Numbered from the stretch's first letter, positions 25,935 to 34,716 are shown. The stretch: 64,000 bases of DNA from Pyramidobacter porci (GCF_009695745.1 NZ_VUNH01000001.1:310001-374000); one strand, 5' to 3'. Made by a program: numbers and translations. The notes: generated by a model not told the origin, from the sequence alone.

Positions 25935-27864
25935 AGCGTTCGGGCTCCTCCTTCTGCTCGAAAACTTCCGTACATTCGTCGGGAAGTTCCGCCAAAAAGC
26001 GCGAGAAGCCTTCCCGCAGCACGGCCCCGAACAGACGGCGCTGACGCGCGCCGCTCATGTAGAGCCTTTCCTCGGCGCGCGTCATACCGACGTAGCAGAG
26101 ACGGCGCTCCTCTTCCAGCTCTTCCGGGCTGTCGGAGCTGCGGCTGTGGGGAAAGATCCCCTCCTCCATGCCGGTCATGAAGACCACGGGGAATTCGAGC
26201 CCCTTGGCGGCGTGAAGCGACGACAGGTTGACGGCGTCGCGCGCTTCGTTCTGCGTGTCCATGTCGGTGTAGAGCGAGATCTGATCCAACACCTCGGCGA
26301 GATTTTCTCCTTCCGGCGCGATGGAGAGCAGCTCGCGCACGTTTTCCACGCGTTCTTCCCAATCGGCAGGCTCGGCTTTCATCAGCAGATTCTCGTAGCC
26401 AACGCCGTTCAGGATCCACTCGAGCGCCAGCGGCAGGCTGTGCTGACGTTCCAGCAGCGTCAGCATGTGGCCGGCCAGCTGCGCGGCGCCCTCGGCGGCC
26501 TTGCCGGCCAGGCCGCCTTTTTTCACTTTCACGGTCCCCCACACGTCTTCCGCAGCGCCTTTGGCGTTTTCCCGCATCCAGGCGCTCAGCTTCTCGAGGC
26601 TCTTCGGCCCGAGGGCGCGGGCCGGCAGGTTGCCGACGCGGTTCAGGGCCACGAGATCCCACGGGTTGACGGCCAGGCGCATGAAGGCGACGACGTCGCG
26701 GACTTCCTTGCGGTCGTAGAAACTGGTGCCGCGCACGATGCGGTACGGGATGCCGGCCTCGATCAGGGCCTGTTCGAGCGCGCGGCTGAGGGCGTTCATG
26801 CGGTAAAGGACGGCGATGTCGCCGTAATGATACGCCGCGGTGAGGTTGACGATCTCGCGCGCCAGCGCTTCGGCCTCCGCTTTTTCGTCGCGCAGATACC
26901 AGACGCTGACTTTCTGCCCTTCTTCCCGGTCCGTGCGCAGGTTTTTCTCGCGGCGGTTCTTGTTGTGCCGGATCAGCTGGTTCGAGGCGTCGAGGATCAT
27001 GGCGGTGGAGCGGTAGTTCCGCTCCAGCAGCGTCACCTTGGCGTTAGGAAAATCGCGCTCGAAGTTCATGATCGTGGCGTAATTCGCGCCGCGCCAGCCG
27101 TAGATGGACTGGTCGGGGTCGCCCACGACCATCAGGTTGTTCGAACCGCCGACGAGCAGCCTCATCATCTGATACTGCGAGCCGTTGACGTCCTGATACT
27201 CATCGACGAGCAGCCACTGCAGGCGCTCCCGCTCGCGCGCAAGCAGTTCAGCATCGCTTTTCAGCAGGGCCAGAGGCACCGCGATCAGGTCGTCGAAATC
27301 GAACGCGCCCTGCTCCCTGAGCGCCTGCGAGTATTTTTCGTATACGTCGCCCATGAAGTTGTCGTAAGCGGTGAACTGCACCGAAGCGGGGTCGGCGGAA
27401 GATTTGATCTCCGAGATCTTGTTCAGCGCCCACGAGGGCGCGAATTTCTCCGTGTCGACGTTCAGTTCCTGCATGACGTGCTTGACGGCCGTCAGGGAAT
27501 CGGAACGGTCGTAGATCACGAAGCTGGGATTGTATCCGCGGTCGCGCAGCAGTTCGCGGTTGCGGAAAAGCAGGTTCAACCCGTACGAGTGAAACGTGCA
27601 GATCTGCGCGCCGCCCAGCGAACCGCCCAGCAGTCTCTCGACGCGTTCGCTCATTTCCCGCGCTGCCTTGTTGGTAAAGGTCACCGCCAGCACGCGCCAC
27701 GGTTTGACGTCCTGCGCGGCGATCAGCCAGGCGATCTTGCTCGTCAGCACGCGGGTCTTGCCGCTTCCCGCCCCGGCCAGCACGAGCTGCGGCGCTCCCG
27801 TGAAGGTCACGGCTTCGCGCTGAGCCTCGTTCAGGCCCTTCAGCAGTTTTTCGGGATCAGTCAT
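25888..27864 (-). CDS. pcrA: UvrD/PcrA-type superfamily 1 DNA helicase
   Basis: A 658-residue 3'-5' DNA helicase used in repair and replication conflicts. Helicase motifs in order: Q-motif LNEAQREAV, motif I LAGAGSGKT (29-37), Ia FTNKAA, II DEYQD, III GDPDQSIYGWRGA, IV RNYRST, V LHAAKGLEF and VI YVGMTRAEERL. It is slightly shorter than typical PcrA (about 720-740), mostly at the C-terminus, which ends in a Arg-rich GRNRPYRRAGRW tail. GAGGAAG precedes the ATG. It sits between hypB and coaE in the minus-strand run. Confidence 0.95.
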   Translation of the reverse strand: MTDPEKLLKGLNEAQREAVTFTGAPQLVLAGAGSGKTRVLTSKIAWLIAAQDVKPWRVLAVTFTNKAAREMSERVERLLGGSLGGAQICTFHSYGLNLLFRNRELLRDRGYNPSFVIYDRSDSLTAVKHVMQELNVDTEKFAPSWALNKISEIKSSADPASVQFTAYDNFMGDVYEKYSQALREQGAFDFDDLIAVPLALLKSDAELLARERERLQWLLVDEYQDVNGSQYQMMRLLVGGSNNLMVVGDPDQSIYGWRGANYATIMNFERDFPNAKVTLLERNYRSTAMILDASNQLIRHNKNRREKNLRTDREEGQKVSVWYLRDEKAEAEALAREIVNLTAAYHYGDIAVLYRMNALSRALEQALIEAGIPYRIVRGTSFYDRKEVRDVVAFMRLAVNPWDLVALNRVGNLPARALGPKSLEKLSAWMRENAKGAAEDVWGTVKVKKGGLAGKAAEGAAQLAGHMLTLLERQHSLPLALEWILNGVGYENLLMKAEPADWEERVENVRELLSIAPEGENLAEVLDQISLYTDMDTQNEARDAVNLSSLHAAKGLEFPVVFMTGMEEGIFPHSRSSDSPEELEEERRLCYVGMTRAEERLYMSGARQRRLFGAVLREGFSRFLAELPDECTEVFEQKEEPERYGYGRNRPYRRAGRW

Positions 27865-27895
27865 CTGTCTTCCTCATGCGTTCTCCGCCGTCCGG

Positions 27896-28567
27896 TCACG
27901 GTCTTCGGGAAGCCTTCTTCGCCTCGCGCCAGTCGTACAGCATCTTCATCCAGAACTCCAGGCCTTCGCCGCTGAGGCTGGACAGGCGCAGGCGGCGCGC
28001 CTTGGGGTTGAGCCGCGTGACGTCGTCCCAGTAAAGCGTTTCGTCGAAATCGACGTACGGTTTCAGATCGATTTTCGTCAGCACCACGGCAGCCGCTTCG
28101 GAGAAAAGCAGCGGGTACTTGAGCGGCTTGTCGGAACCTTCGGGCAGGCTGGAGACGGCTACCTTGCAGTCTTCGCCGATATCGAACTCGGCGGGACAGA
28201 CCAGGTTGCCAACGTTCTCCACGAAGATCAGGTCGAGTTCGTCAAGCGGCAGCTGTTCCAGCGTGCCGGCCACCCAGTTCGCTTCCAGATGGCAGCCGCC
28301 GTTCGTGTTGATCTGCACGCTGGGCGTGCCGGTCGCTCGGATCCGCTGCGCGTCGCGGTCGGTGGCCACGTCGCCTTCGATCACCGCGCACTTCAGATCG
28401 AGACCGGTCAGCGTCCGCTCCAGCAGCATCGTTTTGCCGGAGCCGGGAGAACCGATCAGATTGACCATCAGGATCCCCTTTTCCGCGAGAAGGTCCCTGA
28501 TTTTCTGCGCATAGCCAAGATCCGCCGCCATGACGGCCTGCTGTACGTCAACTTTTTTTCGCGTCAT
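27896..28567 (-). CDS. hypB: Hydrogenase/urease nickel incorporation GTPase HypB
   Basis: A 223-residue SIMIBI-class GTPase that hands nickel to hydrogenase precursors together with HypA. P-loop IGSPGSGKT, ATDRDAQR switch region, and the metal-site stretch GGCHLEANWV with NVGNLVCPAEFDIGED are all present. The His-rich nickel-storage stretch found at the N-terminus of some HypB proteins is missing. The start at 28567 (GGTGGAAG upstream) makes it overlap hypA by 20 bases. No hydrogenase structural gene lies in the window. Confidence 0.93.
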   Translation of the reverse strand: MTRKKVDVQQAVMAADLGYAQKIRDLLAEKGILMVNLIGSPGSGKTMLLERTLTGLDLKCAVIEGDVATDRDAQRIRATGTPSVQINTNGGCHLEANWVAGTLEQLPLDELDLIFVENVGNLVCPAEFDIGEDCKVAVSSLPEGSDKPLKYPLLFSEAAAVVLTKIDLKPYVDFDETLYWDDVTRLNPKARRLRLSSLSGEGLEFWMKMLYDWREAKKASRRP

Positions 28568-28910
28568 CGTCTTCCACCTCGATCGAATCAATATTCAGTT
28601 CCATGCCCTGCTCCATCTGCGCGTCGGGCGAACCGCAGAAGGGGCACAGCACGCTCATGCGCTCTTCGCCCCACTTGCGGCCGCAGCGCGGACAGCAGAC
28701 GCGGATCGGAACCGGCTCGATATCCAATTCCGCGCCCTGCAGCCGCGAATCCCGGGACGCCGCCGCAAAGGCAAATTTCATGATTTCCGGCACGACCTGA
28801 CGCATGGCGCCGATGCGCAGCGTCACTTTTTCTATCCTCTTCCAGCCGTTTTCCTCCGCCAGAGACTCGACGGATTCGATGACCGCCTTCACCAGCGAGA
28901 ACTCATGCAT
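28548..28910 (-). CDS. hypA: Hydrogenase nickel metallochaperone HypA
   Basis: A 120-residue nickel chaperone. It begins MHEFSLVKAV, whose His2 is the nickel ligand, and has the structural zinc site formed by two CxxC pairs (CCPRC and CPFC) at about 74-96. The ATG at 28910 has GGGAGGTGG upstream and gives the canonical N-terminus; the longer in-frame start would bury the conserved Met-His. First gene of the hypA-hypB-pcrA-coaE-M50-abrB minus-strand run. Confidence 0.94.
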   Translation of the reverse strand: MHEFSLVKAVIESVESLAEENGWKRIEKVTLRIGAMRQVVPEIMKFAFAAASRDSRLQGAELDIEPVPIRVCCPRCGRKWGEERMSVLCPFCGSPDAQMEQGMELNIDSIEVEDDDAKKS

Positions 28911-29063
28911 CAGTCCACCTCCCAACTTACCTATTCTACTACACGGCGGCAAAAAAATGGCGGCGTCGGCACGTTTTGTCGCAAATTATTGTTCTCCGAA
29001 ACGCGGAGGCTGATATAATAGCGGTGCTTCGCTTTCATTCCAGAACTGTCAGAGGTCATTCAC

Positions 29064-29150
29064 GTGCTCAAACGTCATTTCACCGCCTGCCGACTTTTTT
29101 CTCCGCAAGGCAACGCCGCAGCCGCTCCGCGGAATGCGCCCCGCCGATGA
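29064..29150 (+). CDS. Possible 28-residue leader ORF coupled to mutY
   Basis: A GTG at 29064 with GAGGT 7 bases upstream opens a 28-codon frame whose TGA overlaps the ATG of mutY (ATGA at 29147-29150). mutY itself has almost no Shine-Dalgarno sequence, so translational coupling is plausible. The peptide has no recognisable features. Confidence 0.3.
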   Translation: MLKRHFTACRLFSPQGNAAAAPRNAPRR

Positions 29151-30244
29151 ACGCCGAAAAGTTTCACATCGAAGCCGCCGAAGCGCTGACTGTATGGTAT
29201 AATTCCCACAAGCGCGACCTGCCCTGGCGCCTCGACCGCGATCCCTACCGCATCCTCGTCTCCGAAGCCATGCTCCAGCAGACTCAGGTGGAACGGGTGA
29301 AAAGCTTTTACGCGCGCTGGATGGAGCGCTTCCCCACGCTGACGTCGCTCGCTTCGGCGAGTGAAGACGACGTTCTGGCCTGCTGGCAGGGACTGGGTTA
29401 TTACAGCCGCGCCCGCAGCCTCCGCAAAGCCGCGCGGCTCGTCCGCGACGCCGGCCTGACGACGCTGCCCCCCGACTGGGAGTTCCTGCGCTCGCTCCCC
29501 GGACTGGGACCGTACACCGTCGGCGCCGTCTGCTCGATCGCCTTCGACCTGCCGGTTCCGGCTATCGACGGCAACGTCAGGCGCGTTTTTTCGAGACTGC
29601 TGGACATGCCGGACGACCCCGCCAAGGCCAAAGGCACGGCGCTGATCGCCGCCCACGCCGCGGCGATTTTGAAGCTGGGCTCGCCGCATATTTTGACGCA
29701 GGCGTTCATGGAACTGGGCGCGACCGTCTGCACGCCCGGGGCGACCTGCCGATGCCCCCAATGCCCTGTCAGCCGCCTGTGCGCCGCCAAAGCGGCCGGC
29801 ACACAGGGGCAGCGCCCCGCGGGTCCGCGCAAAAACGTCGTCGAGCGCCGGAACGGCGCCGCTCTGCTGATCTCCCTTCCCCAAGGCTGCGCCGTGCGCA
29901 AGCGCCCCATCGGCGGACTGTGGTCCGGTTTTTGCGAGATCCCGTGGCTGCGCGGCGAAGAAAAAGAAAGCGCGTTCAGCTGCCTTTCCCGGCTGGCCGC
30001 CGAACTGCGGCTTTCCTGCCCGTGTACAGATCTCAAGTTGGAAGAGACTTTGAAGTTCACGCGCTGGCAGGTTCGCCTTCATTTGTGGAGCTGCCGCATG
30101 CCGCAGCCGCCGGCCGGGTGCGACGAGCTTTCCACGGACAAACTGATCGGTTTGCCCATGCCGGCCGGACTGAAACGCCTCGTTCAGAAAGCACTCGAAA
30201 AATCCGGCGAGAAGCAGCTCGAACTCTTCTCGCCGGTCCGCTAG
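29147..30244 (+). CDS. mutY: A/G-specific adenine DNA glycosylase
   Basis: Removes adenine mispaired with 8-oxoguanine. 365 residues: helix-hairpin-helix LPGLGPYTVGAV, catalytic Asp in VPAIDGNVRRVF and catalytic Glu in VSEAMLQQTQVERV. A four-cysteine cluster (CTPGATCRCPQCPVSRLC) binds the [4Fe-4S] centre with one extra residue in the first loop compared with E. coli. A NUDIX-like 8-oxoG recognition domain (about 225-350) follows. The ATG at 29147 matches the family N-terminus. The TATAAT at 29013-29018 may be its promoter. Confidence 0.93.
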   Translation: MNAEKFHIEAAEALTVWYNSHKRDLPWRLDRDPYRILVSEAMLQQTQVERVKSFYARWMERFPTLTSLASASEDDVLACWQGLGYYSRARSLRKAARLVRDAGLTTLPPDWEFLRSLPGLGPYTVGAVCSIAFDLPVPAIDGNVRRVFSRLLDMPDDPAKAKGTALIAAHAAAILKLGSPHILTQAFMELGATVCTPGATCRCPQCPVSRLCAAKAAGTQGQRPAGPRKNVVERRNGAALLISLPQGCAVRKRPIGGLWSGFCEIPWLRGEEKESAFSCLSRLAAELRLSCPCTDLKLEETLKFTRWQVRLHLWSCRMPQPPAGCDELSTDKLIGLPMPAGLKRLVQKALEKSGEKQLELFSPVR

Positions 30245-30294
30245 AGCGCCGTTTTCGTTGAAGCGCATCCATTCATTTCAAGGAGGAGATTTTC

Positions 30295-30543
30295 ATGAAA
30301 GTCACCGTCTATGGCACCATGAACTGTCCCGACACCGTCGACGCGCTGCGCGAGTACAAAGCGCGCGGCATCGCCGTCGAATTCCGCAACATCGACGCCG
30401 ACATCAAAACGCTGAAAGAGTTTCTCAAGCTGCGCGACACGGAAAAGGTCTTCGCCGACGCGCGCCAAGAGCACTTCGTCGGCGTTCCCTGCGTGGTCAA
30501 AGAAGACGGCTCGCTCACCCTCGACTGGGAATCGCTGCTGTAA
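30295..30543 (+). CDS. Glutaredoxin-like protein
   Basis: An 82-residue thioredoxin-fold protein. The redox motif is CPDT at residues 11-14 (GTMNCPDTVDAL), so it has a single N-terminal Cys. A second Cys sits directly after the cis-proline region (GVPCVV), which is unusual for glutaredoxins and typical of the small glutaredoxin-related group. Its job is presumably thiol-disulfide exchange or redox sensing in the cytoplasm. AAGGAGGAG precedes the ATG; a strong terminator follows. Confidence 0.8.
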   Translation: MKVTVYGTMNCPDTVDALREYKARGIAVEFRNIDADIKTLKEFLKLRDTEKVFADARQEHFVGVPCVVKEDGSLTLDWESLL

Positions 30544-30576
30544 AAGATTTTTCGCGCCGAAAGATCCGCATACGAA

Positions 30577-30616
30577 AAGGCCCTGACGCATAAAACGCCA
30601 GGGCCTTCGATTTTTT
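30577..30616 (+). terminator. Terminator of the glutaredoxin-like gene
   Basis: AAGGCCCTG/CAGGGCCTT stem (30577-30585 and 30599-30607) followed by a run of seven T next to the tRNA-Asn gene. Confidence 0.85.
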
Positions 30617-30692
30617 TGGCTCCTCGAGCAGGACTTGAACCTGCGACCTAGTGATTAACAGTCACCCGCTCTGCCAACTGAGCTATCGAGGA
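30617..30692 (-). tRNA. tRNA-Asn (GTT)
   Basis: A 76-base cloverleaf on the minus strand: acceptor TCCTCGA pairs with TCGAGGA, the anticodon loop CTGTTAA gives GTT, the T loop is GGTTCAAGTCC, and CCA is encoded. Confidence 0.97.
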
Positions 30693-30711
30693 ATTTATCA
30701 AGAATGTGGAA

Positions 30712-30739
30712 ATTATACTCTTCACGCTTCCCGCGTCAA
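30712..30739 (-). promoter_or_regulatory. Promoter of tRNA-Asn
   Basis: Minus-strand TTGACG, 16-base spacer, TATAAT, 20 bases ahead of the tRNA 5' end. Confidence 0.8.
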
Positions 30740-30750
30740 GGGGCAAACAC

Positions 30751-30790
30751 GAAAAAAAAAGCAGCTCGGCGCGAATGTGCCGAACTGCCT
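30751..30790 (-). terminator. Terminator of rplM-rpsI
   Basis: GGCAGTTCGGC/GCCGAGCTGC stem followed by nine T on the minus strand, just after the rpsI stop. Confidence 0.88.
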
Positions 30791-30806
30791 TTCTGTCGAA
30801 AAAGGA

Positions 30807-31199
30807 TTAACGCTTGCTGAACTGGAACTTCGCGCGGGCGCCTTTCTGGCCGAACTTTTTGCGTTCGACCATGCGGGGATCGCGAGTCAGAAGCCCCGCC
30901 TTTTTCAGCACGGGACGAAGATCGGGGTTCATCTTCAGAAGCGCGCGGGCCAAGCCGAGGCTGATCGCGCCCGACTGGCCGGTGAGGCCGCCGCCCTGGG
31001 CGTTGACGAACACGTCCACTTTGCCCTCGAGCCCCGTCACGACCAAAGGAGACAGAGCGCCGCTCAGCCAGTTGTGGCGAGGGAAGTACTCGGCGGTCTC
31101 GCGGCCGTTGACCAGGAACTTGCCTTCGCCGGCAGCGATATGGACGCGGGCGACCGCGTTCTTGCGGCGTCCCGTACCCCAGTAATAAGAAGTAGCCAT
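30807..31199 (-). CDS. rpsI: 30S ribosomal protein S9
   Basis: A 130-residue ribosomal protein with the family patterns YYWGTGRRKNAVARV, GGGLTGQSGAI and the basic C-terminal tail ending FQFSKR, which reaches the P-site tRNA. It lies 17 bases after rplM and shares its promoter, the usual bacterial arrangement. Confidence 0.97.
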   Translation of the reverse strand: MATSYYWGTGRRKNAVARVHIAAGEGKFLVNGRETAEYFPRHNWLSGALSPLVVTGLEGKVDVFVNAQGGGLTGQSGAISLGLARALLKMNPDLRPVLKKAGLLTRDPRMVERKKFGQKGARAKFQFSKR

Positions 31200-31216
31200 C
31201 GAATCTCCTCCTTACT

Positions 31217-31651
31217 TTACAGAGTGATCGTCACGGGCTTCTGGGCCGCGTGAGGATGATTGGCGCCGGCATAGACTTTCAGCTTGCGCCCGAAGTTCAG
31301 GTGATTGTGTTTGGGAAGCATGCCCTTGATGATGCGCTCAAGCAAGCGCACGGAGCTGCGCTTCATCGCCTCGCCGTAAGTCATTTCCTTGAATCCGCCG
31401 GGATAGCCGCTGTAAGAATGGATCTTCGAAGTCTCCAATTTGTTGCCGGTCAGGCCGACCTTGTCGGCGTTGATGACGACGACAAAGTCCCCCGTATCGA
31501 CGTGAGGCGTATAAATGGGCTTGTTCTTGCCCGTGAGGATCAGAGCGACGCGCGAAGCCAGACGCCCCGCGGGAACGTCGGTGGCGTCGATCAGGAACCA
31601 GTTCCGCTGAACGGTCTCTTTACGAGCCATGAATGTCCGGTTGCCGGTCAT
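31217..31651 (-). CDS. rplM: 50S ribosomal protein L13
   Basis: 144 residues, with WFLIDATDVPAGRLASRVA near the N-terminus and the GMLPKHNHLNFGRKLKVYAG stretch. The ATG at 31651 (protein starting MTGNRTFMARKE) has AAAAGGAG 8 bases upstream; the open frame continues 47 codons upstream but that part is leader RNA. Operon rplM-rpsI. Confidence 0.97.
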   Translation of the reverse strand: MTGNRTFMARKETVQRNWFLIDATDVPAGRLASRVALILTGKNKPIYTPHVDTGDFVVVINADKVGLTGNKLETSKIHSYSGYPGGFKEMTYGEAMKRSSVRLLERIIKGMLPKHNHLNFGRKLKVYAGANHPHAAQKPVTITL

Positions 31652-31867
31652 TCGAAACACTCTCCTTTTACGTTCTTGTTTTGAAGTACTGCATGAGATC
31701 GGACCGCCGGGCTCTGGGGAACCCAAGGGATCCAGTGTTTGGAGCGCAACCGTCACTTCATCGATCAGAGGCCGTAGGGAAGTGTGTGACAACTCTACCA
31801 GAGCTCGAACGAGGAGGCGCGTTTCTCACAATTGAATATTATACTCTCACCAGCAGCGGATTGTCCA
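31652..31867 (-). promoter_or_regulatory. rplM promoter and about 180-base leader
   Basis: Minus-strand TGGACA (31867-31862), 18-base spacer, TATAAT (31843-31838). The promoter lies in the last codons of the nicotinate phosphoribosyltransferase gene. Transcription from about 31831 gives a leader of about 180 bases before rplM, long enough for autogenous control by L13, which I cannot demonstrate. Confidence 0.65.
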
Positions 31868-32876
31868 GTGGTCCGGGCAATCTGCCTCGTTTTGCCACCG
31901 GTTTTCCGTCAACTTCTTTGAGATCGAGCGTCATGTCGATCTGAGCGCCGTGGCAGATGTAGCTGCCCACGCCGAAAGTGTCGGCTCCGGCCTCGGAAAG
32001 GACGCGGATCCGCTCGGGCGTCAAGCCGCCGGTCGCGACGATCTTGACGTGTTTAAACCCGGCCATGTCGAGGCGATAGCGAACTTCGCGAATCAATTCG
32101 GGCCCGACGCCGCCGCGCTCGCTGGGCGTGTCCAGACGAATGGCGCCCAGATGCGCCCCGAGCGCCTGGGCAACGCGGAGCGCTTCTTCGCTCTCGTCCT
32201 TGAACGTATCGACGAGTACGACGCGCGTTTCGCCGGCCGGCGTGATCTCGTCGTACACTTTGGCCAGCTTGAGCGTGTCGCCGGCCATCAGGATCGCGGC
32301 ATGGGGAATGGTTCCGGAAGGGTTCTGTCCCAGCAGTTTGGCGCCGAGGATACAGCTCGCCCCGGCGCAGCCGCCGACTTTCACGGCGATACGCTCCATC
32401 ACGGGGGCGACTGCGGGATGGACGTGCCGGGCACCGAAACAGAGCACGGGCTTGCCGGCCGCGGCTTCGACGCACTCGCGGGCCGCCGTCGCCCAGCCGG
32501 TCGAGGACGCCAGCATGCCCAGCAGCGTGGTCTCGTACATGCCAAAGGCGCCGTACGGCCCGGTCAGGCGCATCAGCGTGTCTTTCGGCTTGAAGGGAGT
32601 GCCCTCGGGAACAGCGTCGATGCGGACGTTTTTCCCGCGAAGAAGGCGGGCCGTCTCCTCCACGCCGGCGAAAATGCCGCTGCGGCGGGCGAAGACCTCC
32701 GCCACGACGGGAGCGTTCAGAAGGCCCATATGGTCAAGCAGATCGCGGGTCCTGATGAAATAGATGTCCGTGGTCAGACCGTTGAGGATTTCCTCGTGCG
32801 TCGCGCTGGGCAGACGGTCAGGGGAAACTTCTACCGACGCGACGTCTTTCAGAGTTTCGATGCTTGCAGTTGACAT
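31839..32876 (-). CDS. Nicotinate phosphoribosyltransferase-like enzyme
   Basis: A 345-residue type II phosphoribosyltransferase of the short NAPRTase group, converting nicotinate and PRPP to nicotinate mononucleotide. Recognisable stretches are TDIYFIRTRD near residue 36, the phosphate-binding GGCAGASCILGA and NPSGTIPHA, VDTFKDE, the IRLDTPSERGG loop and the VATGGLTPERI/GADTFGVGSYI pair near the C-terminus that holds the pyrophosphate site. It would take up the product of PncA. A GAAAGAGG lies upstream of the ATG. Separate from secG by 21 bases, so probably co-transcribed with it. Confidence 0.87.
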   Translation of the reverse strand: MSTASIETLKDVASVEVSPDRLPSATHEEILNGLTTDIYFIRTRDLLDHMGLLNAPVVAEVFARRSGIFAGVEETARLLRGKNVRIDAVPEGTPFKPKDTLMRLTGPYGAFGMYETTLLGMLASSTGWATAARECVEAAAGKPVLCFGARHVHPAVAPVMERIAVKVGGCAGASCILGAKLLGQNPSGTIPHAAILMAGDTLKLAKVYDEITPAGETRVVLVDTFKDESEEALRVAQALGAHLGAIRLDTPSERGGVGPELIREVRYRLDMAGFKHVKIVATGGLTPERIRVLSEAGADTFGVGSYICHGAQIDMTLDLKEVDGKPVAKRGRLPGPLDNPLLVRV

Positions 32877-32897
32877 TGATCGCGGGCCTCTTTCGCA

Positions 32898-33119
32898 TTA
32901 GAGAATGATCAGAGCAAGAGAGTTGAGCATGAACAGAGCGCAGACAATCACGGTGATCTTGGACAGGCCGGAGAAGCGCGCCCACTGATTGGCCGTCGGA
33001 TCGGCCAGCGTGGCGCCGCCGAAGATACCGCCGCGGCCCTGTTTGCGCGGCTGAAGCAGGACCACGGCCATCAGCACCACGCAAAGAAGAATCTGGACAA
33101 TGGAAAGAAAAGTTTTCAC
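32898..33119 (-). CDS. secG: Preprotein translocase subunit SecG
   Basis: A 73-residue inner-membrane subunit of SecYEG: two transmembrane helices (about 5-22 and 53-71) with the conserved loop LLQPRKQGRGGIFGG between them. The start is a GTG with GGAGG 9 bases upstream. Confidence 0.92.
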   Translation of the reverse strand: MKTFLSIVQILLCVVLMAVVLLQPRKQGRGGIFGGATLADPTANQWARFSGLSKITVIVCALFMLNSLALIIL

Positions 33120-33261
33120 TGGAGTGCACCTCCGAAAATTTGTACTGAGTCGTTCGTATCCATCTTACCCGATGAATTCCGGATGATTGTACCACAAAGT
33201 CCCGCTAGAGGGAAATCGGCCAGCGGGGCAACCTCAGGAGGAATGTCCGTGCGCCTGATTT

Positions 33262-33873
33262 TCAGTTTTTCAGGCCGTGCAGCATTTCGATAAAAGCCTG
33301 CGACGCCTTGGCTCGGTGCGACAATTTCGCCTTCGTTTCCGCCGGCAGCTGGCCGAACGTCAGGTCATATCCTTCGGGAATGAAAAGTGGGTCGTAGCCG
33401 AAGCCGTTCCCGCCGCGTTTTTCCTGAACCACGCGGCCGTTGCAGTAGACCAGCGTCTGCCAGGGAACGCGTCCGTCGGGAAAGGCCAGCACGAGCGCCG
33501 CGGCGTAGCGGGCGAAACGGTCCGACTTGTCGGCCATGTTGGCGATCAGCCATTGCCGGCAGGCTTCGTCGTCTTCGCCGCCGACGCGCGAAGAATATAT
33601 GCCCGGCCGCCAATTCAGCGCGCGCACTTCGATGCCGCTGTCGTCGCTGACGGCGGGCAGCCCCGTATGCTTTGCCCAAGCGCAGGCTTTCAGCGCCGCG
33701 TTTTCCAAGAAAGTGGCGCCGGTTTCCTCCACATTCAGCGGACGCTCGTAATCGCCGCCGAAAATCAGCTCGATCCCGAGCGGCGCCAGAAGAGCGCGAA
33801 ACTCTTCGTACTTGTGGCGATTGCCGCTGGCGATCACCAGTTTTTGAAGCGAAACGCCGTCCATCACGATCAT
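33262..33873 (-). CDS. rdgB: Non-canonical purine NTP pyrophosphatase (RdgB/HAM1)
   Basis: Hydrolyses ITP, XTP and dITP to monophosphates so that they are not incorporated. 203 residues with ASGNRHKYEEF (residues 15-25), the DDSGIEV metal-binding motif, and GGNGFGYDPLF. The ATG follows the rph stop directly, and GGAGG in the last rph codons is its ribosome-binding site, so the two are coupled, an arrangement widely conserved in bacteria. Confidence 0.95.
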   Translation of the reverse strand: MIVMDGVSLQKLVIASGNRHKYEEFRALLAPLGIELIFGGDYERPLNVEETGATFLENAALKACAWAKHTGLPAVSDDSGIEVRALNWRPGIYSSRVGGEDDEACRQWLIANMADKSDRFARYAAALVLAFPDGRVPWQTLVYCNGRVVQEKRGGNGFGYDPLFIPEGYDLTFGQLPAETKAKLSHRAKASQAFIEMLHGLKN

Positions 33874-34602
33874 TTACCGGGCCTCCGCGTCGTCCCACCG
33901 CAGCGTGCGCCGCTGCAGCGCCATCAGTTCGTGAATTCCCGACGAAGCCAGGTCGAGCATTGCCGCCATTTCCTCGCGGGAAAACACGCCGCCTTCTCCC
34001 GTTCCCTGTACTTCGATAAAATCGCCCTGTCCGTTCATGACGACGTTGAAATCGACCTCGGCCGTGCTGTCTTCCTCGTAGCAGAGATCCAGCAGCAGCT
34101 GCCCCCGCACCTTTCCGACGCTGACGGCCGCCAGCGATGACTTGAGCGGCAGTTTCTCGAAAGCGCCCTGTCCGCGCAGCCAGCGCAGCGCGTCGACCAG
34201 CGCCACATAGGCGCCGGTGATCGAAGCCGTACGCGTGCCGCCGTCCGCCTGGATCACGTCGCAGTCGAGCGTGATGCAGCGTTCGCCCAGCGCGTCGAGG
34301 TCTACGGCGGCGCGCAGCGAACGGCCGATGAGGCGCTGGATTTCCTGGCTGCGTCCGTTGACTCGCCCTTTTGCGGAATCCCGCGGCACGCGCACCGCCG
34401 TCGAACGCGGCAGCAGCGAATATTCGGCCGTCACCCAGCCCTTACCCTGCCCGCGCAAAAAGGGCGGCACTTTGTCCTCCACCGTGGCCGTGCAGAGCAC
34501 TTTGGTGCGCCCGCAGGAAATCACGCAGGAGCCTTCGGCATAAACGTTCCAGTTTCGTTCCATGGTCACGGGGCGAAGCGCGTCGGCCCGTTCTCTCGTC
34601 AA
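33874..34602 (-). CDS. rph: Ribonuclease PH
   Basis: A phosphorolytic 3'-5' exoribonuclease that trims tRNA precursors. 242 residues with the N-terminal R-x-ADALRPV stretch, [30 protein letters not shown] and [18 protein letters not shown]. The most upstream start is a TTG at 34602 with AAGAGAT nearby; a GGAGG is too far away to be decisive, so the exact start is uncertain. Coupled to rdgB downstream. Confidence 0.94.
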   Translation of the reverse strand: MTRERADALRPVTMERNWNVYAEGSCVISCGRTKVLCTATVEDKVPPFLRGQGKGWVTAEYSLLPRSTAVRVPRDSAKGRVNGRSQEIQRLIGRSLRAAVDLDALGERCITLDCDVIQADGGTRTASITGAYVALVDALRWLRGQGAFEKLPLKSSLAAVSVGKVRGQLLLDLCYEEDSTAEVDFNVVMNGQGDFIEVQGTGEGGVFSREEMAAMLDLASSGIHELMALQRRTLRWDDAEAR

Positions 34603-34716
34603 AGTATGAATCTCTTTTCGCCTCCATACGCGATGGACAGTGTTCCCCCGTCCTCGACAATTTTGAAAAATACAAGATCAGCGCGCACGAGTGTTTTCTG
34701 CGCGCCGATCCTTCGT

